DNA of 64,000 bases from Pisolithus tinctorius. Taxonomy: Eukaryota; Basidiomycota; Agaricomycetes; Boletales; Pisolithaceae. The stretch covers positions 6,448,001 to 6,512,000 of the forward strand of contig JANFAH010000002.1 in the NCBI GenBank assembly GCA_024663395.1, in the 5' to 3' direction. Position 1 is the first letter of the stretch. Each line of letters opens with the position of its first letter. The position numbers were made by a program, and so were the translations under genes. Positions 63,438 to 64,000 of this stretch are shown here, one piece after another. Below the pieces are notes generated by a model. It was not told the origin of the DNA, ran no database searches, and worked only from the letters and a program-made list of their open reading frames with translations.

Positions 63438-63724
63438 TGTAAGGGTTTGGTCCAACGCTGTCGACTGTATGGTTAGATGTTGGTTTCTTTGTGACAGATC
63501 AGTGACTTTTCTCATTTATTCTCTGATCCTACTTAGCCCATACAGATACTCTGACATACCTCGTGCCTTAAGTCTCTACCCTATAAAATAGGCCATGTAT
63601 TGTACTGTACAGGGACTTCTTTTCTACCTCGAAATAAGACACTATTGTCTGGAAACCCGAGTAGATGAAGAATCCTTCTTGTTGTGCCACCGTTAAAAGT
63701 TCTACACTTCTTATCGGCATTACA
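63438..63724 (+). repeat. 3' LTR of the 9.75-kb gypsy element
   Basis: 287 bp, followed by GTATC at 63725-63729. Confidence 0.95.
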
Positions 63725-63729
63725 GTATC

Positions 63730-64000
63730 ACAATATGAGGTTGTGGGGGACTGACTCTGCTTGAAACTTGGTCATGTTCGTTTTGAGTGTGTCAACTTCG
63801 CTTGGTCAATGCGTTTGAGCACGATTTTCTCAGCCAATTAGAGGAGGTACTTAGGCCTGAGCCCGACAGGGACTGGCTCCTCACAACTATTCTGGAGTGG
63901 AAATCCCGTACTGAGAGTTAGGGTTATCACCTGGAGACATCTCATCGTTCCCAACTACCTCGTGTTCACCTACCCACCAATCGCGCTTGCACACTTCGAA
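63730..64000. other. Right window edge, unassigned
   Basis: A short plus-strand frame near 63825-63920 (LEEVLRPEPDRDWLLTTILEW) looks protein-like, but it is too short and too near the edge to call. Confidence 0.3.

Larger units (their letters stand above)
53972..63724 (+). mobile_element. 9.75-kb Ty3/gypsy element with a third ORF
   Basis: 287-bp LTRs starting TGTAAGGG and ending TTACA, flanked by GTATC. Contents: a long gag-pol frame (54393-61964), a third ORF region (61965-63387), a polypurine tract and the 3' LTR. The LTRs differ by 10 transitions and no transversions, so it is the oldest of the three retroelements here. It was inserted just past the 3' flank of membrane-gene copy D. Confidence 0.95.

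Overview
The window looks like TE-rich, gene-poor nuclear DNA of an agaricomycete (mushroom-forming basidiomycete). Evidence seen in the sequence: short 45-80 nt GT-AG introns, three families of LTR retrotransposons, a Plavaka-type (KDZ superfamily) transposase, and several multi-copy protein families that I know only from Agaricomycetes. No rRNA, tRNA or CRISPR was found. Layout: 1-2,300 is a tandem array of a 70-bp unit joined to the 3' end of a minus-strand GTPase gene (about 2,231-3,439). Read on the minus strand, each unit is a complete 67-nt GT-AG intron plus exactly 3 nt of putative exon, and the array runs off the window edge. 4,120-5,920 is a decayed membrane-protein gene. 8,219-13,668 is a very young Ty3/gypsy chromovirus with TSD CCAGG and Tf1-like self-priming signals. 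15,152-18,783 is a Plavaka transposase gene with one nonsense codon. 19,342-23,527 holds three host-like genes. 24,557-29,611 is a minus-strand Ty1/copia element with TSD CAAAG. 29,735-38,720 carries two more decayed membrane-protein genes, a C2H2 zinc-finger gene and a degenerate minisatellite. 41,029-49,041 is a three-gene cassette whose central, broken gene resembles the Plavaka transposase core. 49,832-53,905 is a diverged second copy of the 33-38.7 kb block. 53,972-63,724 is a 9.75-kb Ty3/gypsy element with TSD GTATC whose reading frame is broken almost only by TGA codons, and which carries a third ORF.  How the parts relate: the retroelements rank by LTR divergence from youngest (8.2 kb element, no substitutions) through the copia element (7 of 283) to the 54-64 kb element (10 of 287). 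Every one of the 17 LTR substitutions is a transition. Nearly all nonsense codons fit CGA to TGA. Together this points to C-to-T decay of repeats, by CpG deamination or a RIP-like process. The most unusual object is the intron/3-nt-exon array at the left edge. The second is the 41-49 kb cassette, a candidate for an uncharacterised mobile-element module.
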